A stretch of 64,000 nucleotides of DNA from an uncultured Clostridia bacterium (GCA_934438075.1 CAKSBF010000003.1:1-64000), one strand, 5' to 3'. Counted from the first letter of the stretch, positions 16,190 through 25,376 are shown. Made by a program: numbers and translations. The notes: generated by a model from the sequence alone, not told the origin.

Positions 16190-18031
16190 TTATTCCGCTG
16201 GCAGCACCATAATGGAACTTGCTTCAAAGATACCGAGGTTTTCAGCGCCCGCTGCCATTATATTCATGCCGGCAGTTAACTCCTTGACTTTTAAAATCTT
16301 ACCGGTTGCAGAGTTAACTATAACTGCATTGTCTTTCACAAATACCTGCTGTTCTGAAATATCACCGGAAGCTGTTGTTGCATTTACCTTAATCATGCCA
16401 TACGCCGTATTCACTACCGTAATCACACCGCTGACCGATTTCTGCGTTGGCGATGACGTTACTGTAATTTCTGTAACCGATTGGCTTGAAGTTTTCATTT
16501 TAACAGAATATCCCACGCGCAAATCATAGACAGTCGCTTCTTTATCGTCCAGGATAATTTTAACATCTCTGCCAACTTTATAGCTATTAACAGTGTCGCC
16601 TTTTTTCACCTTAATAGTGGATTCCGAAGAAGAAATTGAAATTTCATCAATCGTTCCTTCTATCTCTTTAGAAACACCTGTAGCTTCTGCTGTCTTAATC
16701 GCACCATACTCAAGCGACAAAGAGATCTTATCGCCGACAGCTAAACTGCGAAATTCCGCCACAGCACCGTTTCTGCGCAAGGTAGCGCCGCTTGCAAGTG
16801 CATAACTTACAACCTCATTATCAGTTGTCCTCACCTGCAGTTTTTCCTCTGCCGTTGTCGGCACCGACTCTACAATCGCATTCTGTACAGTTGTAATTCT
16901 CGGAGAACCACTAATAACCTTTACCTTTCCTGAAACTATCTCTAATATTGCATAATCATTATTACTAAAATCTGCTAAGGAGGCCGCCGCTCCGTTATAC
17001 TTTACAACAGCATCCGATGCCATAACATAGGACTTGGTGGAAGTCCTATTGGAAAGCAAAGCTACGCTAATGGTTGTGCCGTTGTTTTCCGTTTTTCTGC
17101 CTTTATAAATTACCTCTATCGTTTCATCGCTTACTGTGCTGACTGCGTCAACAGAATATAAATGATCCAATCCTGTTTCCGTGTCCTTAGCGAATGTAAG
17201 AACAACCTCCATTCCTGACTGCAGCAAGGTTAACTGACTTTTCTCGCCGTTAATAATGACTGGAACACCACTGCCAACGGTATATTTTTCCGTTTCACCC
17301 GCCTGATTACGAACTGTAATAACATTCAGCGAAGCATCCACATCCGATACGATCCAGCTTGAATAAGAATATTGCATCATGCTTAAAATACGATGAATCA
17401 TAACCGCAATCTGTGCACGCGTAACATTTCCCATCGGCACAAACTGGTTGTTGTCCATTCCCTTAATAATTCCCAGCTCACTTGCATAATAAACATATCC
17501 CTGAGCGCTTGCCGGTATCGCATCTGCATCCGCAAAACTGGTCTTTACATCCGGATTGGTTTTCAGCCACACGTCTCCGCCTAAAGATTTTGCAATCAAA
17601 ACAGCTGCTTCGTAACGTTTTAATGCCGTATCTTTATTGGCTGCTGATAAATATGTAACTAAATCATCCTCTGACAGCACCTTTTTATACATTAAATATG
17701 CCGCCTGTCTGAGTGCATAAGAATCATATTTCGCCAAAACCGTCTCTGCATTATTATATGCCAAAGTGACAATATCTGCATTGGTTTCATCGCTTGAACC
17801 CAAACAACGGGAAAACAAAGCAAGTGCTTCCTGTTTTGTAATATTTTTGCCCGGCTGAAAGGTTCCGTCCGGATAACCTTCAATTACCTTTTCTTCCGCC
17901 AGTGTTGCAATTGCATCCTGCGCCCATGAATAATTAGCATTTACATCAGAAAAATTTACAGCAAACGCTGCTGTACATGCAGAGCATACAAACATTGATG
18001 TAACAAGTAATGTCAAACCCTTCTTCATCAT
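16190..18031 (-). CDS. SLH-domain surface protein with beta-rich repeats
   Basis: This 613-residue exported protein has a signal peptide (about residues 1-25, ending AFA) and SLH-type modules at about 26-75 (SYSWAQDAIATLAEEKVIEG), a divergent second one, and a third near 165-225. The remaining 390 residues are beta-rich, with several segments of the form GTIDEIS...IKV...Y.V...I..DDKEA...DLRVG. I read these as tandem small barrels; no catalytic motif is visible. It probably sits in or on the S-layer. The ribosome binding site AGGAGGATTAACGA precedes the ATG, and the gene has its own promoter and terminator. Confidence 0.8.
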   Translation of the reverse strand: MMKKGLTLLVTSMFVCSACTAAFAVNFSDVNANYSWAQDAIATLAEEKVIEGYPDGTFQPGKNITKQEALALFSRCLGSSDETNADIVTLAYNNAETVLAKYDSYALRQAAYLMYKKVLSEDDLVTYLSAANKDTALKRYEAAVLIAKSLGGDVWLKTNPDVKTSFADADAIPASAQGYVYYASELGIIKGMDNNQFVPMGNVTRAQIAVMIHRILSMMQYSYSSWIVSDVDASLNVITVRNQAGETEKYTVGSGVPVIINGEKSQLTLLQSGMEVVLTFAKDTETGLDHLYSVDAVSTVSDETIEVIYKGRKTENNGTTISVALLSNRTSTKSYVMASDAVVKYNGAAASLADFSNNDYAILEIVSGKVKVISGSPRITTVQNAIVESVPTTAEEKLQVRTTDNEVVSYALASGATLRRNGAVAEFRSLAVGDKISLSLEYGAIKTAEATGVSKEIEGTIDEISISSSESTIKVKKGDTVNSYKVGRDVKIILDDKEATVYDLRVGYSVKMKTSSQSVTEITVTSSPTQKSVSGVITVVNTAYGMIKVNATTASGDISEQQVFVKDNAVIVNSATGKILKVKELTAGMNIMAAGAENLGIFEASSIMVLPAE

Positions 18032-18098
18032 TCGTTAATCCTCCTTTATTCGACTCAACAAGTTGTTTTTTAACATAATCCTATAAAATCTTACACAT

Positions 18099-18127
18099 AT
18101 TATACCGCTAAATAACTTTAATTTCAA
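18099..18127 (-). promoter_or_regulatory. Promoter of the SLH gene at 16190
   Basis: On the minus strand TTGAAA (18122-18127) and TATAAT (18099-18104) are separated by exactly 17 bases, about 70 bases before the start codon. Confidence 0.75.
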
Positions 18128-18164
18128 TATATTTTATGAATTTGTCACAAAAAAATAATATAAC

Positions 18165-18213
18165 AAAAAACAGACTGAACTGCGGCGTACGTTCACACAC
18201 TCAATTCAGTCTG
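18165..18213 (-). terminator. Terminator of leuA
   Basis: Nine-base arms (cagactgaa and ttcagtctg) with a long loop are followed on the minus strand by TTTTTTGTTA, just beyond the leuA stop codon. Confidence 0.75.
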
Positions 18214-18233
18214 ATAAACAATCTATATATTTA

Positions 18234-19880
18234 TTATAATATCTTATTCATAGCGCTGATTAAAGCTAATATAGACGACGTATTAATATTTTCATGCACA
18301 CCGGCACCCCAGAAAATGTCCCCCGTCTCATTGCTTAATGCAATATAAGAAACAGCCTTCGATGCCGATCTTCCCTCCAAGGCATGCTCATTATAGGAGA
18401 TAATTTCTACCTTTTTCCCGGTACATTCACGCAAAACGTTGGTCATGGCATCCAACGGACCGTTACCGGTCTGACTCAACTCATGTTCTATTCCGTTAAC
18501 ACGAAGCTGCGCCGTCATTGTCGCTTTGTCACCGTCTACATGGAAGGTATAATTTAAAAGCTTTATCTTATCATCAAGATTAATATACTCATTTTTAAAT
18601 ACTTCAAAAATCTCCTCCGGCTCCATAACCGTATGCTTATGATCGGACAAAATTTTTATCTTGGAACTAAAATGCTGAATCATCTGTTTTGGCACGCAAT
18701 AGCCAAACTTATTTTCCATGATATAACTCAAACCGCCTTTGCCGGACTGACTGTTGATTTGAATCGGTTCGTAAACTCGGTTCAAATCCGTAGGATCAAT
18801 GGGCAGATATGGGTTTTGCCAATATTTTGATTCATGCTTGCCGTAATAATCCATGCTTTTCTTAATCGCATCCTGATGCGAACCGGAAAAAGCTGTATAA
18901 GCAAGTTCACCGGCATACGGATGGCGCGGATGAATCGGTAGTTTGTTAAACTTCTTAAACGCTCTGATTATTTCGGTAATGTTATCTAATTTCAGTTTTG
19001 GATCAATGCCGACAGAAAACAGGTTCAACGCGATGACAACAATATCCGCATTTCCCGTCCGCTCTCCGTTTCCAAATAATGTTCCTTCTACGCGATCTGC
19101 ACCTGCAAGCATTGCAAGTTCTGTTGCCGCAACGCCGGTACCCCGGTCATTGTGCGCATGAATGCTAATGGTCAAACAATCGCGCTTTTTTAAATGTTCC
19201 ACCATGTATTCAATCTGATCTGCAAAAACATTAACTGTGGAGACCTCAATGGTAGACGGCAGGTTAATAATCAGTTTATTTTCCTCTGTCGGCGCAAAAA
19301 CATCTATCACTGCATTGCATATTTCCGCAGCAAATTCCATTTCTGTGCAGGTAAAGCTTTCAGGAGAATACTCATAACGCACATTGCCTTCAAGTTCCTT
19401 TTCCATTTCCTTCAGCCACTTAGCTCCCTGCACGGCAAGCTCTATAATTTCCTTTTTTTCCTTATGAAAAACCACTTTACGCTGAAGCGCCGAAGTAGAA
19501 TTATATAAATGAATAATTACATTTTTGGCACCATGCAATGCTTCCACCGTTTTCTTAATAATATGTTCCCTTGACTGTGTTAGCACCTGAATGGTAACGT
19601 CATCAGGAATCAAATTATTTTCAATCAAATAACGGGTAAACTGATACTCTGTTTCCGACGCAGCCGGAAAGCCAATTTCAATCTCCTTAAAGCCCAGATC
19701 GACCAGAAATTGAAAAAAAGCAACCTTTTCTTCCAGGGTCATTGGAGAGAAAAGAGCCTGATTTCCATCCCGCAAATCTACACTGCACCAGACAGGTGCC
19801 GAGCTTATCTCTCTGTCCGGCCATTTCCGTTCATGAATCGGGACCGGAAAATAAGCGCGGTGATATTTTTTGTAATTCAC
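18234..19880 (-). CDS. leuA: 2-isopropylmalate synthase (LeuA type 2)
   Basis: This 548-residue enzyme makes 2-isopropylmalate from acetyl-CoA and 2-oxoisovalerate, the first committed step of leucine synthesis. The HMGL-like barrel begins with SVDLRDGNQALFSP, where Arg and Asp bind substrate and metal, and the metal histidines lie in SIHAHNDRGTG. The C-terminal LeuA regulatory domain (about 420-548) should bind leucine. The N-terminal extension YHRAYFPVPIHERKWPDR is typical of the longer type. It is preceded by a leader peptide and terminator (19926-20086), so both allosteric and attenuation control by leucine are expected. It is a single gene; no leuB, leuC or leuD is nearby. Confidence 0.95.
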   Translation of the reverse strand: MNYKKYHRAYFPVPIHERKWPDREISSAPVWCSVDLRDGNQALFSPMTLEEKVAFFQFLVDLGFKEIEIGFPAASETEYQFTRYLIENNLIPDDVTIQVLTQSREHIIKKTVEALHGAKNVIIHLYNSTSALQRKVVFHKEKKEIIELAVQGAKWLKEMEKELEGNVRYEYSPESFTCTEMEFAAEICNAVIDVFAPTEENKLIINLPSTIEVSTVNVFADQIEYMVEHLKKRDCLTISIHAHNDRGTGVAATELAMLAGADRVEGTLFGNGERTGNADIVVIALNLFSVGIDPKLKLDNITEIIRAFKKFNKLPIHPRHPYAGELAYTAFSGSHQDAIKKSMDYYGKHESKYWQNPYLPIDPTDLNRVYEPIQINSQSGKGGLSYIMENKFGYCVPKQMIQHFSSKIKILSDHKHTVMEPEEIFEVFKNEYINLDDKIKLLNYTFHVDGDKATMTAQLRVNGIEHELSQTGNGPLDAMTNVLRECTGKKVEIISYNEHALEGRSASKAVSYIALSNETGDIFWGAGVHENINTSSILALISAMNKIL

Positions 19881-19925
19881 AAAATCATCTCCTCATTTTT
19901 TGCTTTTGTTTTCAGCAAGCAGAAC

Positions 19926-19964
19926 AAACAAAAAGAGCTGAACCCTTTTTTGTGGTCCAGCTCT
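19926..19964 (-). terminator. Attenuator terminator upstream of leuA
   Basis: The minus-strand RNA can form an 11-bp stem, AGAGCUGGACC with GGUUCAGCUCU (one G-U pair, 8-9 base loop), followed by UUUUUGUUUG. It lies after the leader peptide stop and about 50 bases before leuA, so it would stop transcription before the gene. A competing pairing of leader bases GGUUCGGUU (20019-20027) with AGCUGGACC (19954-19962) would remove the 5' arm. Confidence 0.82.
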
Positions 19965-19981
19965 CTTATTTCACACTGATT

Positions 19982-20086
19982 TTAAGAATTTTTACAGCAT
20001 ACAAGGCGTGAAAAAGGAAACCGAACCTTACATAACAAGTTCAGCAAGCATAGCAACAACGCTAAAATATAAAATATTGCTGCCAT
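19982..20086 (-). CDS. leuL: Leucine-rich leader peptide of leuA
   Basis: This 34-residue frame begins MAAIFYILALLLCLLNLLCK. Eight of the eleven codons 8-18 are leucine, using TTA, TTG, CTA and CTG. The ATG follows AAAGGATGAG by about 7 bases, and a perfect promoter lies 35 bases upstream. Downstream come a terminator and then leuA. Stalling on leucine codons would leave codons 20-23 free to form the antiterminator; a ribosome reaching the stop would let the terminator fold. An overlapping frame from 20096 carries few leucines. The alternative, a real membrane micropeptide, is less likely given the context. Confidence 0.8.
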   Translation of the reverse strand: MAAIFYILALLLCLLNLLCKVRFPFSRLVCCKNS

Positions 20087-20120
20087 TGTTTCTCATCCTT
20101 TCGCCGTAAAATATATTTTT

Positions 20121-20149
20121 ATTATAGTCTTCTTTTATATTCTTGTCAA
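20121..20149 (-). promoter_or_regulatory. Consensus promoter of the leuA leader
   Basis: TTGACA (20144-20149 on the minus strand), a 17-base spacer and TATAAT (20121-20126) match the vegetative consensus exactly. Transcription should begin near 20114, giving about 28 bases before the leader peptide. Confidence 0.92.
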
Positions 20150-20187
20150 GATATTTTTTAAAAGTGCAAAAAACATGTGAAATATAG

Positions 20188-20451
20188 CTATATCCACTTC
20201 CAATTACATTTAAAAACGTTTTTGATAACGCCTAACATTCTAAAAATCATTGGAAGCATTAAAATAAAGCTAATCAGCACAAACAGGCCTCGGAGTTTCT
20301 TCGTCAATTTTGGCAAACAGGAGGCAAACAGCATACCCGCTAGAAAAGAAAGCCATCTTAAAACATGCAAATCATATGTAGTTATCTTTTTTGTAAACTT
20401 TTCACCGCAGGTTTTCAAACCATTTAAATAGTAATCCGCATTTTTCTTCAT
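20188..20451 (-). CDS. Small hydrophobic membrane protein
   Basis: This 87-residue protein of unknown function has a charged N-terminus and two membrane helices (about residues 30-47 and 52-72). The gene is credible because AAAAGGAGGAAGGATT directly precedes the ATG and it follows glyA by 40 bases on the same strand. I do not recognise the family. Confidence 0.6.
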   Translation of the reverse strand: MKKNADYYLNGLKTCGEKFTKKITTYDLHVLRWLSFLAGMLFASCLPKLTKKLRGLFVLISFILMLPMIFRMLGVIKNVFKCNWKWI

Positions 20452-20490
20452 AATCCTTCCTCCTTTTGCGTTTTCTCATGCTTTTAAGTT

Positions 20491-21729
20491 TTAGCGATAT
20501 AACGGATATTTTGCACAAAGAGCGGCAACCTGCTGCTCCACCGTTTCTTTGTTTTTATCAAAATCGGACAAAGTCATTTTGATTAACTTCGCAATCAAAA
20601 GCATATCGTCCTCCTTCATACCGCGCGTTGTGGAAGCCGGCGTACCAATACGGACTCCGCTGGTAACAAACGGACTTCTCGTCTCGAGCGGAATCGTATT
20701 TTTATTAACCGTAATGCGCACCGCATCCAGCATCTTTTCCGCATCTTTGCCTGTAATATCCATATTGGTCAAGTCAACCAGCATCAAGTGGTTATCTGTC
20801 CCTCCCGAAACAATGCGAAATCCCTCGGAAATTAATCCCTCTACTAAAGTTGCCGCATTTTTAACCACCTGATTTTGATAATTTTTAAAATCATCACTCA
20901 AAGCTTCTTTAAAGCAAACAGCTTTCGCAGCAATAACATGCATTAACGGTCCGCCCTGTATCCCGGGAAATACTGCTTTGTTGATCATCGGAGCATATTC
21001 CTCTTTGCAGAGAATCAAACCGCCGCGCGGACCGCGAAGTGTTTTATGTGTCGTCGTTGTAACAAAATCAGCATACGGAACCGGATTTGGATGAAGTCCT
21101 GCTGCAACCAAACCGGCAATATGTGCCATATCAACCATGAGATAAGCACCAACTTCTTTAGCAATATCAGCAAATTTTGCAAAATCAATCGTTCTGGAAT
21201 AAGCGCTCGCTCCTGCCAGAATCATTTTAGGCTTATTTTCAATTGCAAGACGGCGAACCTCTTCATAATCAATTTTTTCATCTTCCGCGCTGACGCCGTA
21301 TGGAATAATATTAAAATACTTACCGGAAATATTGACCGGACTGCCGTGGGACAGATGTCCGCCGTGAGACAGATTCATACTAAGAACCGTATCGCCCGGT
21401 TTGAGAGCGGCAAAAAACACTGCCAGGTTAGCCTGCGCTCCCGAATGCGGCTGTACGTTAGCGTGATCTGCACCAAATAATTCTTTAGCTCTTTCAATTG
21501 CAAGATTTTCTGCTTCATCAACAATCTCGCAGCCGCCGTAATAACGTTTGCCAGGATAACCTTCTGCATATTTATTGGTCAGCGGAGAGCCCATTGCCGC
21601 CATAACAGCTTCTGTAACGCAGTTTTCTGACGCTATCAGTTCAATATTGCGGTTTTGACGATCAATCTCTTTTTCTATTACCTCTGCAATTTGTGGATCT
21701 GTCTGTTTTACAAAATCAAAATCGTACAT
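20491..21729 (-). CDS. glyA: Serine hydroxymethyltransferase
   Basis: This 412-residue PLP enzyme interconverts serine and glycine with tetrahydrofolate, feeding one-carbon metabolism. The N-terminal IELIASENCVTEAV is diagnostic. The PLP lysine lies in TTTTHKTLRGPRGG, and the cofactor contact VDMAHIAGL and substrate residues YGGCEIVDEAE are present. The length is canonical. AAGGAGATAAAGAGGG precedes the ATG. Confidence 0.97.
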   Translation of the reverse strand: MYDFDFVKQTDPQIAEVIEKEIDRQNRNIELIASENCVTEAVMAAMGSPLTNKYAEGYPGKRYYGGCEIVDEAENLAIERAKELFGADHANVQPHSGAQANLAVFFAALKPGDTVLSMNLSHGGHLSHGSPVNISGKYFNIIPYGVSAEDEKIDYEEVRRLAIENKPKMILAGASAYSRTIDFAKFADIAKEVGAYLMVDMAHIAGLVAAGLHPNPVPYADFVTTTTHKTLRGPRGGLILCKEEYAPMINKAVFPGIQGGPLMHVIAAKAVCFKEALSDDFKNYQNQVVKNAATLVEGLISEGFRIVSGGTDNHLMLVDLTNMDITGKDAEKMLDAVRITVNKNTIPLETRSPFVTSGVRIGTPASTTRGMKEDDMLLIAKLIKMTLSDFDKNKETVEQQVAALCAKYPLYR

Positions 21730-21766
21730 TCCCTCTTTATCTCCTTATCTTGGTGTATTTTTTGAA

Positions 21767-21794
21767 CATATAAAAGCATAACACAACCTGTCAA
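21767..21794 (-). promoter_or_regulatory. Probable glyA promoter
   Basis: TTGACA (21789-21794, minus strand) and TATATG (21767-21772) are 16 bases apart, about 40 bases before glyA. Confidence 0.55.
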
Positions 21795-21811
21795 AAAGTT
21801 TTCAATGAGTA

Positions 21812-22297
21812 CTACTTTCTTTTTTTCTTTTTCTTTGCCTTATGTGCGTGTCTCGATACATTTTCGGTCTCACCTGTCGTTTTCACCACAGGCTTTCTCA
21901 GCTGAATAGCCGTCACAATTGCCAGGATGATAAAGTACAGCACCATTGCAAGATATACCGCAACAACCGACGCTACCGTATTATATCCCGGAATCCAGCC
22001 AAACTTTACAATGTAAAGCATCGCACAAATGATAGCATCACCAAGAAAAATTGCGCTGTAGTTTGTCAGTTTCGGCTTTTTTAGCTTGCCCAGAACAAAA
22101 AAAGCAATTGCCCCGGCAATACCGATAATACCAAGCACCAAAAGTATGGTATAGGTTACGGAACGGTACATACCGCCGCTCCTCAACGCGCTGTTAACAT
22201 ACAGCATAATCAGCGCCGCCCCCAACAGGATTCCAAAATTCATCACCAATCTGTTTGAAAGTTGTTCCTGTCTTTCTTTTGTCATTTCCTTTGCCAT
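21812..22297 (-). CDS. Conserved four-helix membrane protein with lysine-rich tail
   Basis: This 161-residue protein of unknown function has four predicted membrane helices (about residues 17-36, 45-66, 78-97, 105-128) and ends in a basic tail, KAKKKKKRK, likely cytoplasmic. I placed the start at 22297 (MAKEMTKERQ) after GGGAGAG; the frame runs to 22408 without a comparable signal. It is downstream of rsmE and may be cotranscribed with it. A lysine-rich tail of this kind could contact nucleic acid or ribosomes, but that is speculation. Confidence 0.65.
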   Translation of the reverse strand: MAKEMTKERQEQLSNRLVMNFGILLGAALIMLYVNSALRSGGMYRSVTYTILLVLGIIGIAGAIAFFVLGKLKKPKLTNYSAIFLGDAIICAMLYIVKFGWIPGYNTVASVVAVYLAMVLYFIILAIVTAIQLRKPVVKTTGETENVSRHAHKAKKKKKRK

Positions 22298-22450
22298 TAA
22301 ATACCACTCTCCCGTTATTTTATAACCTCTTATAATGTCCCTTTTCTCGGGTGCAGAAAAGAACCCCTTTGGGAGTCTCTTTTCCTTCATCATAAAATCG
22401 TTCTCCACCCTTTTTCACAGAACATCATGTTAAACACTACAAAAACACTC

Positions 22451-23194
22451 TTATTCCAGTTCTCCCAGCTCGTACATCACCGCAGTTAACACCGTGTGTC
22501 CCGCTGTTTCTGTGCGCAAAATACGTTTTCCGAGCGTCACGCTTTCTGCGCCGGCAGACATAAATGCCTGTACTTCCTCAGGTTCAAAACCTCCCTCCGG
22601 ACCGATAATAATACCAATTTTCATCGGCTTCTTTACGTCCCGAAGCACTTGTTTCAAAGTTTTCTCCGTTTCCTCCTCATAGGCAACAATCATTAGATCA
22701 AAATCCGCAGCGCAAGCGCTTACCTCGGAAACAGACATAACCGGACTTACCTCCGGAATCCTACCACGCCCGCATTGTTTCACAGACTCCGCAGATATTT
22801 TATTCCAACGTTCCAACTTTTTCTTTTCCGATTTTGCATCCTCCAACTTCACCACTGTGCGCTTTGTCATAACCGGCACAATCTGCACGATACCCAATTC
22901 AGTGCATTTCTGAATAATATATTCCATCTTTGATGCCTTTGGAACACCCTGGAAAAGTGTAATTTGGATCTTAGGCTCCGTATCGCACGGATAAGAACGT
23001 ACAATGCTGCAAGATACCCCGTCCTTACTCACCGCTGCTATCTCAGCTTCATAATCCATTCCCTGGCCGTCACATAAAATAATCCCATCTCCGGCGGTCA
23101 ACCGCAGTACCTTTGTCAAATGAACCGCATCACCGCCAACAATGGTAACGTTGCCGGTAGCAAGTTGATCTTTTTTTACAAAAAATTTCGGCAA
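22451..23194 (-). CDS. rsmE: 16S rRNA (uracil-1498-N3)-methyltransferase
   Basis: This 247-residue SPOUT methyltransferase modifies U1498 of 16S rRNA with SAM. The trefoil-knot SAM site appears as IIGPEGGFEPEEV near residue 195 and LGKRILRTETA near 222. The N-terminal PUA-like domain begins PKFFV. A TTG start at 23194 follows AAAGGGTGA. The frame extends to 23269, but that extension overlaps the -35 box of an apparent promoter, which supports the TTG start and gives the usual family length. Confidence 0.93.
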   Translation of the reverse strand: MPKFFVKKDQLATGNVTIVGGDAVHLTKVLRLTAGDGIILCDGQGMDYEAEIAAVSKDGVSCSIVRSYPCDTEPKIQITLFQGVPKASKMEYIIQKCTELGIVQIVPVMTKRTVVKLEDAKSEKKKLERWNKISAESVKQCGRGRIPEVSPVMSVSEVSACAADFDLMIVAYEEETEKTLKQVLRDVKKPMKIGIIIGPEGGFEPEEVQAFMSAGAESVTLGKRILRTETAGHTVLTAVMYELGELE

Positions 23195-23239
23195 CTTATC
23201 ACCCTTTTCGTCCTTTATTTGCAAAGATATCACATTGTA

Positions 23240-23269
23240 AGTATACCATTTTAAGGAAGGTTTTGTCAA
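23240..23269 (-). promoter_or_regulatory. Promoter of rsmE
   Basis: TTGACA (23264-23269, minus strand) and TATACT (23240-23245) are spaced by 18 bases, with the TTG start of rsmE about 45 bases downstream. Confidence 0.7.
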
Positions 23270-23285
23270 CTAAAACACACAACTG

Positions 23286-24137
23286 TTATTGAAATTTTAA
23301 CAATATTTGTTCGGCGCTTACACCATGCGCTCTGTTACAGCGTTTCAAACCATATAAGCTTTCTTTGTCACGCAGAAGTTTATTCATTCCCTCATTGCAG
23401 GTCAACGTCATGCGATATCCCATTTTTTTTACCGGAACAAGCGATTCCTTTGAAATAAATCCATACGGATATGTAAAACAAATTGGCTTTTTGCCTGTGC
23501 TTTCCTCTATTTTTTGTCTTGTTTTCTCCAAGTCTTCTGTCAGAATCTTTTGATATGCTTCCTCTGCTTCCCCCGGCATTTTCATGCTTCCCTTTCTTCC
23601 GTTTTCATTTTTATGCATGTTGTAGGTATGATTTTGGATCTCAAAAATTCCTGAATCCGAAAGACTTTTAATATCATTCCATGTCAGATGCGCATATGCA
23701 ACATTGGTGTCCGCTGTTTGAGTATACTCATCCGAATATTTACCAATAACAGATAAAACCGCTTTCATTTGATATTTTTCCAGAAGAGGTGCCATATATT
23801 CTTTTGCAGACAAATAGCCGTCATCAACCGTCAGCATAATCGGTTTTTGCGGCAATTTGCCGGTTCCATCTATAAAATTAATCAGTTCTTCCGCCCCTAT
23901 TGTCTGATAACCGTTATCCTTTAAATATTTCAAATCCTGCTCAAACTCCTGCGGTGAAATTACAAACTTCCCCCATGCCGAAGAATCTTTTCTCACATGA
24001 TGATACATCAGTATTGGAAGTACAATCTCCTCTGTGCTGTTTTCTGTCCACACCGGCTTTGCCCCGCCAAAAAGAATACTGACTGATAGCAAGGATAAAA
24101 TTGTCCACGCCAAAAAACGTTTTAATGAAATAATCAT
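23286..24137 (-). CDS. Exported polysaccharide deacetylase (NodB/CE4 family)
   Basis: This 283-residue protein has an N-terminal signal or anchor helix (about residues 9-26) and a CE4 domain. The metal site shows MLTVDDGY (catalytic and metal aspartates) and QNHTYNMH (the HxxxH-like pair); FTYPYG is the late motif. The opening PILMYHHV is characteristic of the PgaB/YadE-like branch. It likely removes acetyl groups from a wall or matrix polysaccharide outside the membrane. AGGAGGGATTTTT precedes the ATG. Confidence 0.87.
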   Translation of the reverse strand: MIISLKRFLAWTILSLLSVSILFGGAKPVWTENSTEEIVLPILMYHHVRKDSSAWGKFVISPQEFEQDLKYLKDNGYQTIGAEELINFIDGTGKLPQKPIMLTVDDGYLSAKEYMAPLLEKYQMKAVLSVIGKYSDEYTQTADTNVAYAHLTWNDIKSLSDSGIFEIQNHTYNMHKNENGRKGSMKMPGEAEEAYQKILTEDLEKTRQKIEESTGKKPICFTYPYGFISKESLVPVKKMGYRMTLTCNEGMNKLLRDKESLYGLKRCNRAHGVSAEQILLKFQ

Positions 24138-24226
24138 AAAAATCCCTCCTGTCTCTTATTTTTATTCATGTGACAGCATGTTTTATCATATAAATAAACA
24201 GAAAACTATATTTTGGGGTGATAACC

Positions 24227-25315
24227 TTGCTGATTCACGCATTTGGAAAAAAAACAGCTGTACTGATCGGCTGCGTTGCAGTTTTATTGCTGCTGGTTGT
24301 TTTAGCAGTTCCAACGACCGTATTAGTCACCTCTGATCCCTCAGTACCGGAAAACACAACAGAACCGGAGCAAACAGCGGAACCCGAAAAGAAATTTATC
24401 AAATGGGTAGATTTTAACATTCCGTATGAAGCTATGGAAACAGCGCTTAATACTGATATCAAGTCGCACGGCGAAACCACAGAATACCATTGGGTAGAAA
24501 TTCTTGCATATCTTGGTACAAAATATGGCGGCGACTGGAAAATGTATAAACAAGAAGATATTATCAAACTTACCAAAGCACTTTCCGAAGGAAAAACGAT
24601 GGAAGAATTAACTGCAAACATGAAACATTATTCATATTTTCTCGAAGCATATGGCGCTGTGTTAAACGGTTTTGTCGGCGAATATGAGATAGAAACTCCC
24701 GATAAAGATAATCCGGAGCAGACACACAGAGTAAAAAAATATGGGCTAAAAGTTTTTTCTCCGATTGCACGTGGTTACGGTTTCAGCCATTACGACGATT
24801 TTGGCAGCTCGCGCTCTTATGGATATAAACGCAAGCATCTGGGGCATGATTTAATGGGCAGTGTCGGAACCCCGGTCATAGCAATCGAGTCAGGCGTTGC
24901 AGAATGTGTCGGCTGGAACCAATACGGCGGCTGGAGGATCGGCATCCGCAGTTTTGACTCTAAACGCTATTACTATTATGCACATCTGCGAAAAAATCAT
25001 CCTTATAATGATATGTATGAAGGAAAAATTATTAAAGCAGGCGATGTCATCGGTTATCTTGGCATGACGGGGTACAGCTCCAAAGAAAATGTCAACAATA
25101 TTAACACACCGCATCTGCACTATGGGATACAATTAATTTTTGACGAATCACAAAAAGAAGGAAATAATGAAATCTGGATTGATTGTTATGCCATTACACA
25201 ATTACTGCAAAAAAACAAATCCGCCGTTTATAAAGACGCAGATAAAAAAGAGTATTACAGAAAATATGACTTTACAGAACCTTCCGTTGAAAAAGTTATA
25301 CAGGAAAACAATTAA
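24227..25315 (+). CDS. Membrane-anchored M23 peptidase (LytM/NlpD-like)
   Basis: This protein of about 362 residues has one N-terminal membrane helix and a Pro/Glu/Thr-rich linker. A central helical region is followed by a C-terminal M23 metallopeptidase domain. Zinc ligands are visible as HLGHDLMGS (HxxxD motif region), HLR and the HLH of TPHLHYG, so it should be an active endopeptidase that cuts peptidoglycan peptide crosslinks. I favour the TTG at 24227, nine bases after GGGGTGAT; a GTG at 24218 is also in frame. Its C-terminal extension after HLHYG is charged and lacks a known motif. Confidence 0.83.
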   Translation: MLIHAFGKKTAVLIGCVAVLLLLVVLAVPTTVLVTSDPSVPENTTEPEQTAEPEKKFIKWVDFNIPYEAMETALNTDIKSHGETTEYHWVEILAYLGTKYGGDWKMYKQEDIIKLTKALSEGKTMEELTANMKHYSYFLEAYGAVLNGFVGEYEIETPDKDNPEQTHRVKKYGLKVFSPIARGYGFSHYDDFGSSRSYGYKRKHLGHDLMGSVGTPVIAIESGVAECVGWNQYGGWRIGIRSFDSKRYYYYAHLRKNHPYNDMYEGKIIKAGDVIGYLGMTGYSSKENVNNINTPHLHYGIQLIFDESQKEGNNEIWIDCYAITQLLQKNKSAVYKDADKKEYYRKYDFTEPSVEKVIQENN

Positions 25316-25324
25316 AAAGCCGCT

Positions 25325-25364
25325 AAAAAATCCGCCATAGCCATACAAGCATAGCGGATTTTTT
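25325..25364. terminator. Bidirectional terminator between the M23 gene and lgt
   Basis: Arms aaaaaatccgc and gcggatttttt enclose an 18-base loop between convergent genes and serve both strands. Confidence 0.85.
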
Positions 25365-25376
25365 GATATTATATCT

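Noticed and set aside
20034..20096. Alternative leader frame starting at 20096
   Set aside because: It overlaps the leucine-rich frame but has few leucine codons and its start lies too close to AAAGG for efficient use.
19880..20114. T-box riboswitch upstream of leuA
   Set aside because: I looked for the GGGUGGNACC antiterminator bulge and AG-rich specifier features and found none; the leucine-rich frame explains the region better.
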